NCBI GenBank assembly: GCA_003477305.1
Contig: DMTN01000015.1
Location: 3,671 to 27,359, forward strand
Length of the DNA: 23,689 bases
Direction: 5' to 3'
Source: Acholeplasmatales bacterium
GTDB lineage: Bacteria > Bacillota_I > Bacilli_A > Izemoplasmatales > Hujiaoplasmataceae
Below are positions 1 through 7,546 of the stretch, piece after piece. The stretch's first letter is position 1, and the number at the start of each line of letters is the position of its first letter. A program made the translations under genes and the position numbers. The notes below the pieces were generated by a model. The model was not told the DNA's origin. It did not search any database and saw only the letters and a program-made list of their open reading frames with translations.

Positions 1-553
1 GGGCGATCGCCTCGAAGAACCAATCCGGTTCGGTCCCGTCCGTTTCATGGAACCGGCCGGATGCGCTTTTGCGAAGATGGGTCGAAAACCGGATCAGCCG
101 TTCGCGCGCAGTGAGGCGCGCCTCGACCAGTCCGAGGGCGATGACGCCGACAAGCCGGTCTCCGGGGGCGACGAGCGTGCCGATCGAGGTGCGGTCGAAG
201 GAGCCGCCGACCCAGCAGGTGCCGAGGCCGAGTTTCGTCAGTTCAAGGACGATCCGTTCGCCGAAGTAACCGCATTTCTCCGCCGTGTCGGGATCGCTTT
301 CCGGTCCGGCCAGGACGATGAAGTTCCGCACGCCGGAAAGCAGTCCGTAGGTTTTGCGGAAGCCGCCGAAAAGCTCCGGCCGCTCCGCCGCCAGGAAGAA
401 GGCGAGGCCGCCTTTGCGGTTGGCCGCCTCGATCAGCCCTGCGATCCGGGCGAGCGTTTCGGGCGCGAGCGGGACGGGAAGATAACGGCGCCGGGAGATG
501 CGGGCGGCGATTGCCTGGACATCGTCCATCGGCACGCGGACGAGGTCCGTCAA
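1..553 (-). CDS. Nitroreductase-like flavoprotein (TM1586 type), 3' end cut by the window edge
   Basis: This frame has no stop down to base 1 and gives about 184 residues. I read a segment GVRNFIVLAG, then a stretch ending in CGYFGERIVLELTKLGLGTC and WVGG. That glycine-rich 'YxGE..VL.L..LGLGTCWVGG' block is typical of the putative nitroreductase family PF14512 (TM1586-like), which binds FMN. Family recognition is from memory, and substrate and partner are unknown. The likely start is a TTG whose last two bases form the start of the ffh stop codon (TTGA overlap, 553-550), suggesting translational coupling to ffh. The first in-frame ATG is at 529 and has no visible ribosome binding site. The gene is probably the last of the ftsY operon. 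The C-terminus lies outside the window, so it could also be a broken copy. Confidence 0.7.
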   Translation of the reverse strand, partial: MTDLVRVPMDDVQAIAARISRRRYLPVPLAPETLARIAGLIEAANRKGGLAFFLAAERPELFGGFRKTYGLLSGVRNFIVLAGPESDPDTAEKCGYFGERIVLELTKLGLGTCWVGGSFDRTSIGTLVAPGDRLVGVIALGLVEARLTARERLIRFSTHLRKSASGRFHETDGTEPDWFFEAIA

Positions 554-1959
554 ATCCGGAATCCGCCTTTGCCCTTGCCTTTGCCGGGCGTCTGCTTGAT
601 CGGTCCGCCGAGTCCGGGAAGCATGCCGGACTGCGCCTTCTCGGCCGTTTCGGGATTCATCTGCGACATCCGCTTCATCATCTGGCGCTGCTTGTCGAGC
701 ATGCCGATGAGGCGGTTCACTTCGGTCGTGCTGCGACCGGATCCGGAGGCGACGCGGTTGCGGCGCGAACTCGAACGTTCGAGCAGTTCGGGATTCTTGC
801 GCTCCGCTTCCGTCATCGAATGGATGATCGCCTCGATGTAGACGATCTGCTTGTCGTCGATTTTCGGGGAATCGGCGATCGCGCCCATCCCCGGAAGCAT
901 CTTCAGGATGCCGGAAAAGGCGCCCATCCGCTTGATCATCTTCATCTGTTTCAAGAGGTCGACGAAGTTGAACTTCCCCGACATCATCTTCTCCATCATC
1001 GACATTGCTTCGTGTTCGTCGATTTCTTCGGTGGCCTTTTCGATGAGCGACAGGACGTCGCCCATCCCGAGGATGCGGGTGGCCATCCGCTCGGGATGGA
1101 AGACTTCGATGTCGGTGAGTTTTTCGCCGGTGCCGGAGAACTTGATCGGAACCCCGGTGACCTTGCGGATCGACAGCGCGGCGCCGCCGCGGGTGTCGCC
1201 GTCGAGTTTCGTGAGGATGCAGCCGGTGACGCCGAGGGCGGCGTGGAAAGCGGTCGCGACGTTCACCGCGTCCTGGCCGGTCATGGCGTCGACGGTTAAC
1301 AGGATTTCTTCCGGCTTCGCGATTTTTTTGATGTCGACGAGTTCGTCCATGAGCGTCTCGTTGATATGAAGACGCCCCGCGGTGTCGATCACGACGAGAT
1401 CGTTCCCGTCGGATTCGGCGCGCTTCAGGGCGAGTTTGACGATGTCGCGCGGGTCGATGTCGATGCCCTTGTCGAAGACCGGGATCTCGAGTTTCGCGCC
1501 GACCGTGCGGAGCTGTTCGATGGCGGCCGGACGATAGATGTCGGCGGCGACGAGAAGCGGCTTCTTGGCGTGGTTCTTGCGCAAGAACCAGGCGAGTTTG
1601 CCGGCGGTGGTCGTCTTGCCGGCGCCTTGGAGTCCGACCATCATGATGACGGTGTACGGACGGTTGCTGGTGAAGTTGACGAGGGCGGTTTCGCCGCCCA
1701 TCAGCTTGACGAGTTCGTCGTTGACGATCTTGACGACCTGTTGGCCGGGATTGAGGCCCTTCAGGATCTTTTCGCCCATGGCGAGCTCCTTCACCTCGTC
1801 GGTGAAGTCCTTGACGACCTTGTAGTTGACGTCGGCCTCCAAAAGCGAGAGCCGGACATCTTTCATCATTTCGTCGATGTCGGATCCGTTCAATTGGGCT
1901 TTGCCGGTGATCCGGCGGAAGGTCATTTGCAGTTTCGATGTCAGATTTTCAAAAGCCAT
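550..1959 (-). CDS. ffh: Signal recognition particle GTPase Ffh (SRP54)
   Basis: Ffh binds SRP RNA and signal peptides of nascent chains and, with FtsY, delivers ribosomes to the membrane translocon. The protein has 469 residues, normal for the family. An N-terminal helical domain occupies about residues 1-95. The G domain carries the P-loop GLQGAGKTTT (109-118), DIYRPAAIEQL (140-150), the DTAGR switch (192-196), TKLDGDTRGG (250-259) and GTGEKL (276-281). The M domain (about 325-445) is methionine-rich and holds the RNA-binding signature SRRNRVASGSG (398-408). The tail ends in a Lys/Gly-rich run, GKGKGKGG. I chose the ATG at 1959 because GGAG precedes it by seven bases. A longer open frame reaches 2022 but overlaps ylxM and has no site. 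The ylxM stop lies four bases upstream, so the two are co-transcribed. Confidence 0.97.
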   Translation of the reverse strand: MAFENLTSKLQMTFRRITGKAQLNGSDIDEMMKDVRLSLLEADVNYKVVKDFTDEVKELAMGEKILKGLNPGQQVVKIVNDELVKLMGGETALVNFTSNRPYTVIMMVGLQGAGKTTTAGKLAWFLRKNHAKKPLLVAADIYRPAAIEQLRTVGAKLEIPVFDKGIDIDPRDIVKLALKRAESDGNDLVVIDTAGRLHINETLMDELVDIKKIAKPEEILLTVDAMTGQDAVNVATAFHAALGVTGCILTKLDGDTRGGAALSIRKVTGVPIKFSGTGEKLTDIEVFHPERMATRILGMGDVLSLIEKATEEIDEHEAMSMMEKMMSGKFNFVDLLKQMKMIKRMGAFSGILKMLPGMGAIADSPKIDDKQIVYIEAIIHSMTEAERKNPELLERSSSRRNRVASGSGRSTTEVNRLIGMLDKQRQMMKRMSQMNPETAEKAQSGMLPGLGGPIKQTPGKGKGKGGFRI

Positions 1960-1963
1960 GGTT

Positions 1964-2293
1964 TCACTCCGTTTTGTCGAATTCGCCGGCGAGCCGCACA
2001 AGCGCGGGGTCGTCGATTCCAAGTTCCGCGAGGCGGGATTGGATCGCCGCGGCGGTTTGTTTCATGCGGACGACGCCGAGGGCGGCCTCGTAGTCTTCCA
2101 TGTGGCCGACCGCGACGCCGATCTGTTCGTGCACCGCGTTGCGGCTCACCGCGGAGAGAAGCGCGATTTCCGACAGGGAATAGTCGTCGTGATAATAGTA
2201 TTCCACGTATCGGCGCTGCTTTTCGGTCAGCATGGGGCCATACGCGTCATATAGGACGTTGATTCTGAGTTTTTCCTCAAGCGTGTTTTCCAT
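1964..2293 (-). CDS. ylxM: YlxM/p13-like HTH protein of the SRP operon
   Basis: This is a 109-residue protein between ftsY and ffh, the place where YlxM is normally found in Bacillota. Its N-terminal part (YGPMLTEKQRRYVEYYYHDD, then SLSEIALLSAVSRNAVHEQI) matches the winged/HTH fold of the YlxM family, which resembles sigma-factor region 4. YlxM homologues have been linked to SRP function in streptococci and mycoplasmas; the biochemical role here is inferred from family and position. Start: ATG at 2293 preceded by AGGAG with a five-base spacer. That site overlaps the TAG stop of ftsY (2304-2302), so ftsY, ylxM and ffh are tightly coupled. I see no signal peptide or membrane segment. Confidence 0.9.
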   Translation of the reverse strand: MENTLEEKLRINVLYDAYGPMLTEKQRRYVEYYYHDDYSLSEIALLSAVSRNAVHEQIGVAVGHMEDYEAALGVVRMKQTAAAIQSRLAELGIDDPALVRLAGEFDKTE

Positions 2294-2301
2294 GGTCGCT
2301 C

Positions 2302-3273
2302 CTAATCAAAGAAATCGGCGAACAAGCCGTAGATGTAGCCCTCGACATCGAACTGCTCGAGGTCGGTGAGCTTTTCGCCGAGGCCGACGAAACTGATCGG
2401 GATGCCGAGTTCGTCGCGGATCGCGAGGACGATGCCGCCCTTGGCGGTGCCGTCGAGTTTGGTGAGGATGATGCCGGTGACCTTCGCCGCTTCGTTGAAA
2501 AGTTTCGCCTGGCTGAGGCCGTTCTGGCCGGTCGTGGCGTCGATCACGAGATACGTCACGATCGGCACCGACGGCAATTCGCGGCGAATCGTGCGGTCGA
2601 TCTTTTCGAGTTCCTTCATCAGGTTGACCTTGTTCTGAAGCCTTCCGGCGGTATCGACGAGCAGCACGTCGTAGGCTTCCGCCTTCGCAAGGCGGATCGC
2701 GTCGAACACGACGGCCGAGGGATCGGCGCCTTCGTTTTTGGCGACGACCGGACAGCCGACGCGCACGCCCCAGATCTTCAACTGTTCGATCGCGCCGGCG
2801 CGAAACGTGTCCGCCGCCGCGAGCATCACTTTCTTGCCTTCGGCTTTGATCCGATAGGCGAGTTTTCCGATCGAGGTCGTCTTGCCCGTGCCGTTGACGC
2901 CGACGACGAGGATGACGGTGAGGCCGCCTTCGACGTATGGGATGTTGGCGTCGACGATCTGGCCTTGCAGATACAATTCGAACATCTTGTCGACGATGAT
3001 GTTTTCAAGTTCGCGCGGGACCGTGATCGCCCGCTTTTTGACTTCGGCGCGGAGTGCGGCGGTGAACTTGACGACGGTGTCGACGCCGAGATCGGCCATG
3101 ATGAAAATTTCCTCGAGGCGGTCGAAGAGCGCGTCGTCGATCGCTTTCGCGCCGTACAGCGCGGCCTTGAGGTTGGAGAGCGATCCGCCTCTGGTTTTCG
3201 CCATGCCGATCTTGTATTTCTGTTCTTGCAGCCGCCGTTCCTTGGTGCCGAACAGTTTCGCGAAAATGCCCAC
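2302..3273 (-). CDS. ftsY: SRP receptor GTPase FtsY
   Basis: FtsY is the membrane-associated receptor that forms a GTPase heterodimer with Ffh and releases the nascent chain to SecYEG. This copy has 323 residues and is a short form: it goes almost directly into the N domain and lacks the long acidic A domain of E. coli. Motifs: GVNGTGKTTS (125-134), ADTFRAGAIEQL (154-165), DTAGRLQN (207-214), TKLDGTAKGG (271-280) and GLGEKLTDLEQF (297-308). The start is a GTG at 3273, preceded by AGGTGA with a five-base spacer. The ATG at 3300 cannot be used because it lies inside the promoter -10 box. It is the first gene of the ftsY-ylxM-ffh operon. A basic N-terminus (KERRLQEQKYK) could contact lipid. Confidence 0.96.
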   Translation of the reverse strand: MGIFAKLFGTKERRLQEQKYKIGMAKTRGGSLSNLKAALYGAKAIDDALFDRLEEIFIMADLGVDTVVKFTAALRAEVKKRAITVPRELENIIVDKMFELYLQGQIVDANIPYVEGGLTVILVVGVNGTGKTTSIGKLAYRIKAEGKKVMLAAADTFRAGAIEQLKIWGVRVGCPVVAKNEGADPSAVVFDAIRLAKAEAYDVLLVDTAGRLQNKVNLMKELEKIDRTIRRELPSVPIVTYLVIDATTGQNGLSQAKLFNEAAKVTGIILTKLDGTAKGGIVLAIRDELGIPISFVGLGEKLTDLEQFDVEGYIYGLFADFFD

Positions 3274-3298
3274 ATCGATCACCTGCCTGTGCAGAAAC

Positions 3299-3329
3299 AT
3301 TATATCATAATGAAGGCGTTTTTCCTCAA
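3299..3329 (-). promoter_or_regulatory. Promoter of the ftsY-ylxM-ffh operon
   Basis: An extended -10 element (TG-A-TATAAT, 3307-3299) lies about 25 bases before the GTG start of ftsY. A TTGAGG at 3329-3324 with a 19-base spacer could be a weak -35. The short distance to ftsY rules out any ATG start upstream of 3273. Confidence 0.75.
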
Positions 3330-3340
3330 GATGCGGCGGG

Positions 3341-3370
3341 AAAGAAAATCCGCCCCGGACGGGGGCGGAT
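3341..3370 (-). terminator. Rho-independent terminator of topA
   Basis: The stem ATCCGCCCC/GGGGCGGAT (3348-3356 with 3362-3370) is followed on the minus strand by TTTTCTTT. It lies 12 bases past the topA stop and just upstream of the ftsY promoter. Confidence 0.9.
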
Positions 3371-3381
3371 CGCTGGAAGCG

Positions 3382-5466
3382 TTATTTGGTTTCGACGAAG
3401 CCGCACTTTTCGGCGTCGATGCAGCGGATTGTCCCGTCTTCTTCCGCGACGAGCGGCTTCCCGCAGCGCGGGCACGGACGATCGACGGCCTTGAACGGCG
3501 CGACGAAGCGGCACTTCGGGAAGTTGCCGCAGGCATAGAACTTGTTGCCTTTGTTCGGTCCCTTCGAGGCGACGCGGACGACGAGCGTGCCCTTGTGGCA
3601 CTTCGGACAGCGGATGTGCGTGTCTTCCGCCTTCTCCTTCGGCTCGCCGGTCTGCGGACGCGGTTTCACGTACTTGCATTTCGGATAGTCGACGCAGCCT
3701 TCGAATTCGCCATAGCGGCTGCGGCGGAACACCATCGGGGCGCCGCACAGCGGACACTTTTCGCCGGTTTCGCGCGGCGCGAGCTTGTCCATGTTGATCC
3801 GGGCGTTTTCATAAAGAGGTTCAAAAAAGGCGTAGAAATCGCGGATCACGTCGAGTTGGACGGCTTCTCCAAGGGCGATCTTGTCGAGGATGTTTTCCAT
3901 GTCGCGGGTATAGGTCGCGCCGATGAAATCGTGGAAGTAGATGTCGAGCTGTTCGATCGTGATCTTGCCCTGATCGGTCGGCACGAACTTCTTTTCGACG
4001 AGCGTGACGTACTTGCGGTCCTTCAGGGTGGATATCGTCTGGGCGTAGGTCGACGGGCGGCCGATGCCGACGTCTTCCATCTCCTTGATGAGCCGCGCTT
4101 CGTTGTAGCGCTGCGGCGGTTGTGTGAAACATTGCTTCGCGGTGACGGCGTCCGGCGCGAGGGTATCTCCCGGCAGGCATTCCGGCAGCTGGCCGGCGTT
4201 TTCATCGGCTTCGGTTTCAAACTTGCCATAGATCTTGAGATAGCCGTCGAAGACCTGCTTCGTCGAAACCGCCTTGAAGAGTCCGGTTCCGGCGTCGAGG
4301 AGCAGCGTCTCGACTTCCACGACGGTCGGCTTCATGAGCGAGGCGATGGCGCGGGCATAGATCATCTGATAGAGATTGAATTCATCCTTGGAAAGCCATG
4401 TCCGGATGCTTTCGGGGGTGCGGGCGGGATCGGTGGGGCGGATCGCCTCATGGGCGTCCTGGACGTTGCTTTTGGCGTCTGCCTTGTGGAAGCTGCCGAG
4501 ATAGTTCTTCCCGAACGCGGCGGCGATGTACGCGCTCGCATGGTCGACGAAGTAGGCGGAAAGGCGGACCGAGTCGGTGCGCATGTAGGAGATCAGACCG
4601 ACGCTCTCGGCGCCGAGTTCGATGCCTTCGTAGAGCCGCTGCGCGATCTGCATCGTCTTGGACGATGTGAATCCGAGGCGGTTGGAGGCGTCCTGCTGGA
4701 GCGTCGAGGTGATGAACGCGGGCTTCGCGTCGATGTTCTTGCGGCGGACGTCGCGCGACTCGACCGCGAAGGTGCGGTGAAACGAGGCGATCGCCCGATC
4801 GGCGGCCTCGCTGTTGTCGATTTTCACGTTTTTCCCGTTCAACTTGGACAGTTGGGCGGTGAACGTCGGGAACTTGGCGTAAATTTCGTAATATTCTTCC
4901 TGAACGAACGCTTCGACGATCTTTTCGCGATCGACGATCAGTTTCAGCGCGGCGCTCTGGACGCGTCCGGCCGATTTCGACTTGATCTTGCTTTGGAGGA
5001 GCTTCGAAAGCTTGAAGCCCATGATCCGGTCGACGATGCGGCGCGTTTCCTGGGAAGAGACGAGATGTTCGTCGATGTCGGTCGGATGGGTGAACGCCTC
5101 GAGGATCGCCGTCTTCGTGATTTCGTTGAAGATCACGCGCTTGACCAGCTTGTTCTTCGTATCGATGACGGAAAGGAGGTGCCAGCTGATCGCTTCCCCT
5201 TCGCGGTCCGGGTCGGTGGCCAGATAGATTTCCTTGGCCGTACGGCTCGCATCATAGAGTTCCTTGACGACGGCCTTCTTCTCCGGAATCACTTCATATT
5301 CGGGTTTGAAATCGTGTTCGACGTCGACGCCGAGACCGCCGGCTCCCTTGATCGCAAGGTCGCGGACGTGTCCTTTCGAGGACTTGACGGTATAGTCGTG
5401 TCCCAGATATTGTTCGATCGTTTTCGATTTGCTCGGTGATTCGACGATCACGAGTTTGTCAGCCAT
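3382..5466 (-). CDS. topA: DNA topoisomerase I (type IA)
   Basis: This enzyme relaxes negative supercoils by cutting one strand through a 5'-phosphotyrosine. It has 694 residues, in the usual range for Bacillota TopA. The N-terminal TOPRIM domain has VIVESPSKSKTI (6-17) with the catalytic Glu, and the acidic DPDRE motif at 85-89. KSAGRVQSAAL lies at 164-174. The active-site tyrosine is Y294 in ISYMRTDS. Three C-terminal zinc ribbons are visible as CPLCG...CVDYPKC, CPKC...CGNFPKC and CPRCG...CIDAEKC. The ATG at 5466 follows GGGG by about ten bases and has its own near-consensus promoter. It is transcribed alone, with a terminator on each side. Confidence 0.98.
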   Translation of the reverse strand: MADKLVIVESPSKSKTIEQYLGHDYTVKSSKGHVRDLAIKGAGGLGVDVEHDFKPEYEVIPEKKAVVKELYDASRTAKEIYLATDPDREGEAISWHLLSVIDTKNKLVKRVIFNEITKTAILEAFTHPTDIDEHLVSSQETRRIVDRIMGFKLSKLLQSKIKSKSAGRVQSAALKLIVDREKIVEAFVQEEYYEIYAKFPTFTAQLSKLNGKNVKIDNSEAADRAIASFHRTFAVESRDVRRKNIDAKPAFITSTLQQDASNRLGFTSSKTMQIAQRLYEGIELGAESVGLISYMRTDSVRLSAYFVDHASAYIAAAFGKNYLGSFHKADAKSNVQDAHEAIRPTDPARTPESIRTWLSKDEFNLYQMIYARAIASLMKPTVVEVETLLLDAGTGLFKAVSTKQVFDGYLKIYGKFETEADENAGQLPECLPGDTLAPDAVTAKQCFTQPPQRYNEARLIKEMEDVGIGRPSTYAQTISTLKDRKYVTLVEKKFVPTDQGKITIEQLDIYFHDFIGATYTRDMENILDKIALGEAVQLDVIRDFYAFFEPLYENARINMDKLAPRETGEKCPLCGAPMVFRRSRYGEFEGCVDYPKCKYVKPRPQTGEPKEKAEDTHIRCPKCHKGTLVVRVASKGPNKGNKFYACGNFPKCRFVAPFKAVDRPCPRCGKPLVAEEDGTIRCIDAEKCGFVETK

Positions 5467-5492
5467 GATATATTACCCCGTTTCATTACACT

Positions 5493-5521
5493 ACTATACC
5501 CTCATCGTGTGAGGTTGTCAA
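5493..5521 (-). promoter_or_regulatory. Sigma-A type promoter of topA
   Basis: TTGACA (5521-5516), a 17-base spacer and TATAGT (5498-5493). The predicted start of transcription is about 20 bases before the topA ATG. It sits right after the prmC terminator. Confidence 0.88.
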
Positions 5522-5534
5522 CCAAAACAATTTG

Positions 5535-5572
5535 AAAAAAAACACGACATTCATCCATTGATGATGAATGTC
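5535..5572 (-). terminator. Terminator of prfA-prmC, overlapping the prmC stop
   Basis: A nine-pair stem (GACATTCAT at 5572-5564 with ATGAATGTC at 5554-5546) is followed on the minus strand by GTG and eight T (5542-5535). The hairpin contains the last codons and the TGA (5553-5551) of prmC, so coding and termination share bases. Confidence 0.9.
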
Positions 5573-6402
5573 ATGCGATCCCGTCCCTGCAGGTCCGCGA
5601 GCGTGTAGATGCGTGCGGAAGGAAAATGGATGCTCGCGATTTTGCGCAGTTCGGCGGCCTTGTCGAACCCATGCTCGAAGGCCAGAAACGACTTCGGCTT
5701 CAGGATCGCGGCGGCGCCGGAGAGGATGATGCGGTAAAACTTGAGGCCGTCGTCGCCGCCGAACAGCGCGACGTCCGGCTCGTGGCCGGCGATCACCGGC
5801 GCGAGCGCTTCGCCCACCGGAATGTACGGCGGATTCGAAACCAGGATGTCAAACTTGCGGCCCTGAAGCGGCGCCAGCATGTCCCCCGCAAGGAAGGATA
5901 CGTTCGCGCCGATCGCGGCGGCGTTCTCCTTCGCGACCGCGAGGGCGGCTTCGCTGATGTCGGTCGCGGTCACGGTGAAGTGTGGTTCTTCCATCGCGAG
6001 CGTGATCGCAAGGCATCCCGAACCGGTGCCGACGTCGACCACGTCGACGGGCTGTTTTGCGAATGTTTCGTCATACTGGACGAGGATGTTCGCGACGAGT
6101 TCCTCGGTTTCGAAGCGCGGAATCAGGACGCGGTCGTCGACGAGGAAGCGATAGCCGTAGAACCACACATGCCCGACGAGATACTGTACCGGAACGTGTT
6201 CTTCGATGTGGCGTTTCACCGCGGTTTCAAAGGCGGCGCGGTTCGCTTCGGGCATCTCGCGGTCAAGCGAAGTGTAGAGTTCGGTGGACGAGAGCCCGGC
6301 GAAATGCAATAAAAGCAGTTTCACGGCCGAGGCTTCGACGCGTTTCTGATGCGCCTGCCGTTCGGCGGCGCGGAGGATTTCCTGGTACGTGGCCAAGGTC
6401 AT
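5551..6402 (-). CDS. prmC: Release factor glutamine methyltransferase PrmC (HemK)
   Basis: PrmC methylates the glutamine of the GGQ motif in release factors with S-adenosylmethionine. The protein has 283 residues. A helical N-terminal domain (1-90) is followed by the Rossmann methyltransferase fold with VDVGTGSGCLAI (122-133) as SAM motif I. The catalytic NPPY motif is at 190-193. The start ATG overlaps the prfA stop (ATGA, 6402-6399), so it is translationally coupled to its own substrate RF1, a common arrangement. The last seven codons form one half of the transcription terminator. No odd residues are seen. Confidence 0.97.
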   Translation of the reverse strand: MTLATYQEILRAAERQAHQKRVEASAVKLLLLHFAGLSSTELYTSLDREMPEANRAAFETAVKRHIEEHVPVQYLVGHVWFYGYRFLVDDRVLIPRFETEELVANILVQYDETFAKQPVDVVDVGTGSGCLAITLAMEEPHFTVTATDISEAALAVAKENAAAIGANVSFLAGDMLAPLQGRKFDILVSNPPYIPVGEALAPVIAGHEPDVALFGGDDGLKFYRIILSGAAAILKPKSFLAFEHGFDKAAELRKIASIHFPSARIYTLADLQGRDRMTFIING

Positions 6403-7469
6403 TCCTCCGTTTTCTGAAGCTTGCGGCGTTCCGCTTCCGCAAGGAGCGCCTCGATCACCGGATCGAGCTTGCCTTCCATGACGCGGTCGAGCTGCTGGAT
6501 CGTGAAGTTGATGCGGTGGTCGGTGACGCGGTTCTGCGGGTAGTTGTAGGTGCGGACCTTCTCGGCGCGGTCGCCCGTGCCGATCTTGCTCTTGCGTTCC
6601 TCGCCATCCTTCGCGAGCTTTTCCTGAAGGGCGATGTCGTAGAGCCGCGATCGCAGGATCCGGAATGCGGACGCCTTGTTCTCATGCTGGCTCTTGCCAT
6701 CCTGACACTGGACGATGAGGCCGGTCGGCATGTAGGTGAGGCGGATCGCCGATTTGGTCGTGTTGACGGACTGGCCGCCGGGCCCGGACGAACAGAACGT
6801 GTCGATCCGCACGTCGGCGGGATCGATGTCGAAATCGAATTCCTCGGCTTCGGGAAGGGCGAGCACGGTCGCCGTCGAGGTGTGGATCCGACCGGACGCC
6901 TCGGTGGCGGGAACGCGCTGGACGCGATGCACCCCCGATTCGAACTTGAGAAGCGCATAGACGGCATCGCCGTTCACCATGAACTCGATCTGCGAATATC
7001 CGCCGGCTTCCGACACTTCGGCGTTCAGAACGTCGATTTTCCAGCCCTTCGCTTCAGCGTACTTGACGTACATCCGGAACAGATCGCCGGCGAAGATGTT
7101 CGCCTCGTCGCCGCCGGCGGCGCCGCGGATTTCGACGATGACGTTTTTCTCGTCGGAAGGATCTTTGGGAATCAGGAGGGTCTTCAACTTTTCCTCATGG
7201 ACGGCGATCTTCGGCAGCGCCTCGGAAAGCTCGGATTCCGCCATCGCGCGGATGTCCGGATCGGCGTCGTCTTTCATCAGGTTCAGGCCGTCGATTTCGG
7301 CGAGGAGGTCGCGATAGCTTCGATAGGCGACGACGATCTTCTCCAGGGCGCGCTGTTCTTTCGAAAGCGTCGTCCGGCGTTTCAGGTCGGCCGCTATTTC
7401 GGGATCGGACAAAAGCTCGCCGATGGCGAGATAGCGTTGTTCGATCTGTTCGAGTCGTTCATGGATCAT
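6399..7469 (-). CDS. prfA: Peptide chain release factor 1
   Basis: RF1 recognises UAA and UAG and triggers peptide release. It has 356 residues, the typical length. The stop-codon tripeptide PAT is at 187-189 (RVPATEASGRIHTS), which marks RF1 rather than RF2. The catalytic GGQ is at 231-233 (SSGPGGQSVNTT). It begins at an ATG about ten bases after GGGAG. Several genes in this window end in TAG or TAA (ftsY, ychF, topA, tuf), so the factor is needed. I do not recognise a convincing promoter in the 57 bases between the dnaB stop and this start. Part of its transcription may be read-through from gdpP-rplI-dnaB. Confidence 0.97.
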   Translation of the reverse strand: MIHERLEQIEQRYLAIGELLSDPEIAADLKRRTTLSKEQRALEKIVVAYRSYRDLLAEIDGLNLMKDDADPDIRAMAESELSEALPKIAVHEEKLKTLLIPKDPSDEKNVIVEIRGAAGGDEANIFAGDLFRMYVKYAEAKGWKIDVLNAEVSEAGGYSQIEFMVNGDAVYALLKFESGVHRVQRVPATEASGRIHTSTATVLALPEAEEFDFDIDPADVRIDTFCSSGPGGQSVNTTKSAIRLTYMPTGLIVQCQDGKSQHENKASAFRILRSRLYDIALQEKLAKDGEERKSKIGTGDRAEKVRTYNYPQNRVTDHRINFTIQQLDRVMEGKLDPVIEALLAEAERRKLQKTEE

Positions 7470-7506
7470 GCGGCTTCATCTCCCTTGCCGAGAATCGCTT
7501 CCTTCA

Positions 7507-7546
7507 AAGAAAAAACAGTCGGGACCTTAGTCCAGTTTCGACTGTT
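7507..7546 (-). terminator. Terminator overlapping the dnaB stop
   Basis: Outer stem AACAGTCG/CGACTGTT (7546-7539 with 7521-7514) and an inner GGAC/GTCC helix, followed on the minus strand by TTTTTTCTT. The dnaB TAA (7529-7527) lies inside the loop region, so the last codons of dnaB form the 5' arm. Confidence 0.82.

Noticed and set aside
3274..3300. ATG start for ftsY at 3300
   Set aside because: It lies within the -10 box of the promoter, while the GTG at 3273 has a well-spaced AGGTGA.
2965..5439. An 824-codon open frame on the plus strand opposite topA and ftsY
   Set aside because: It is antisense to well-supported genes, its translation is Arg/Asp/Phe-rich without any recognisable domain, and no ribosome binding site or promoter serves it. 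It reflects GC-rich codon bias.
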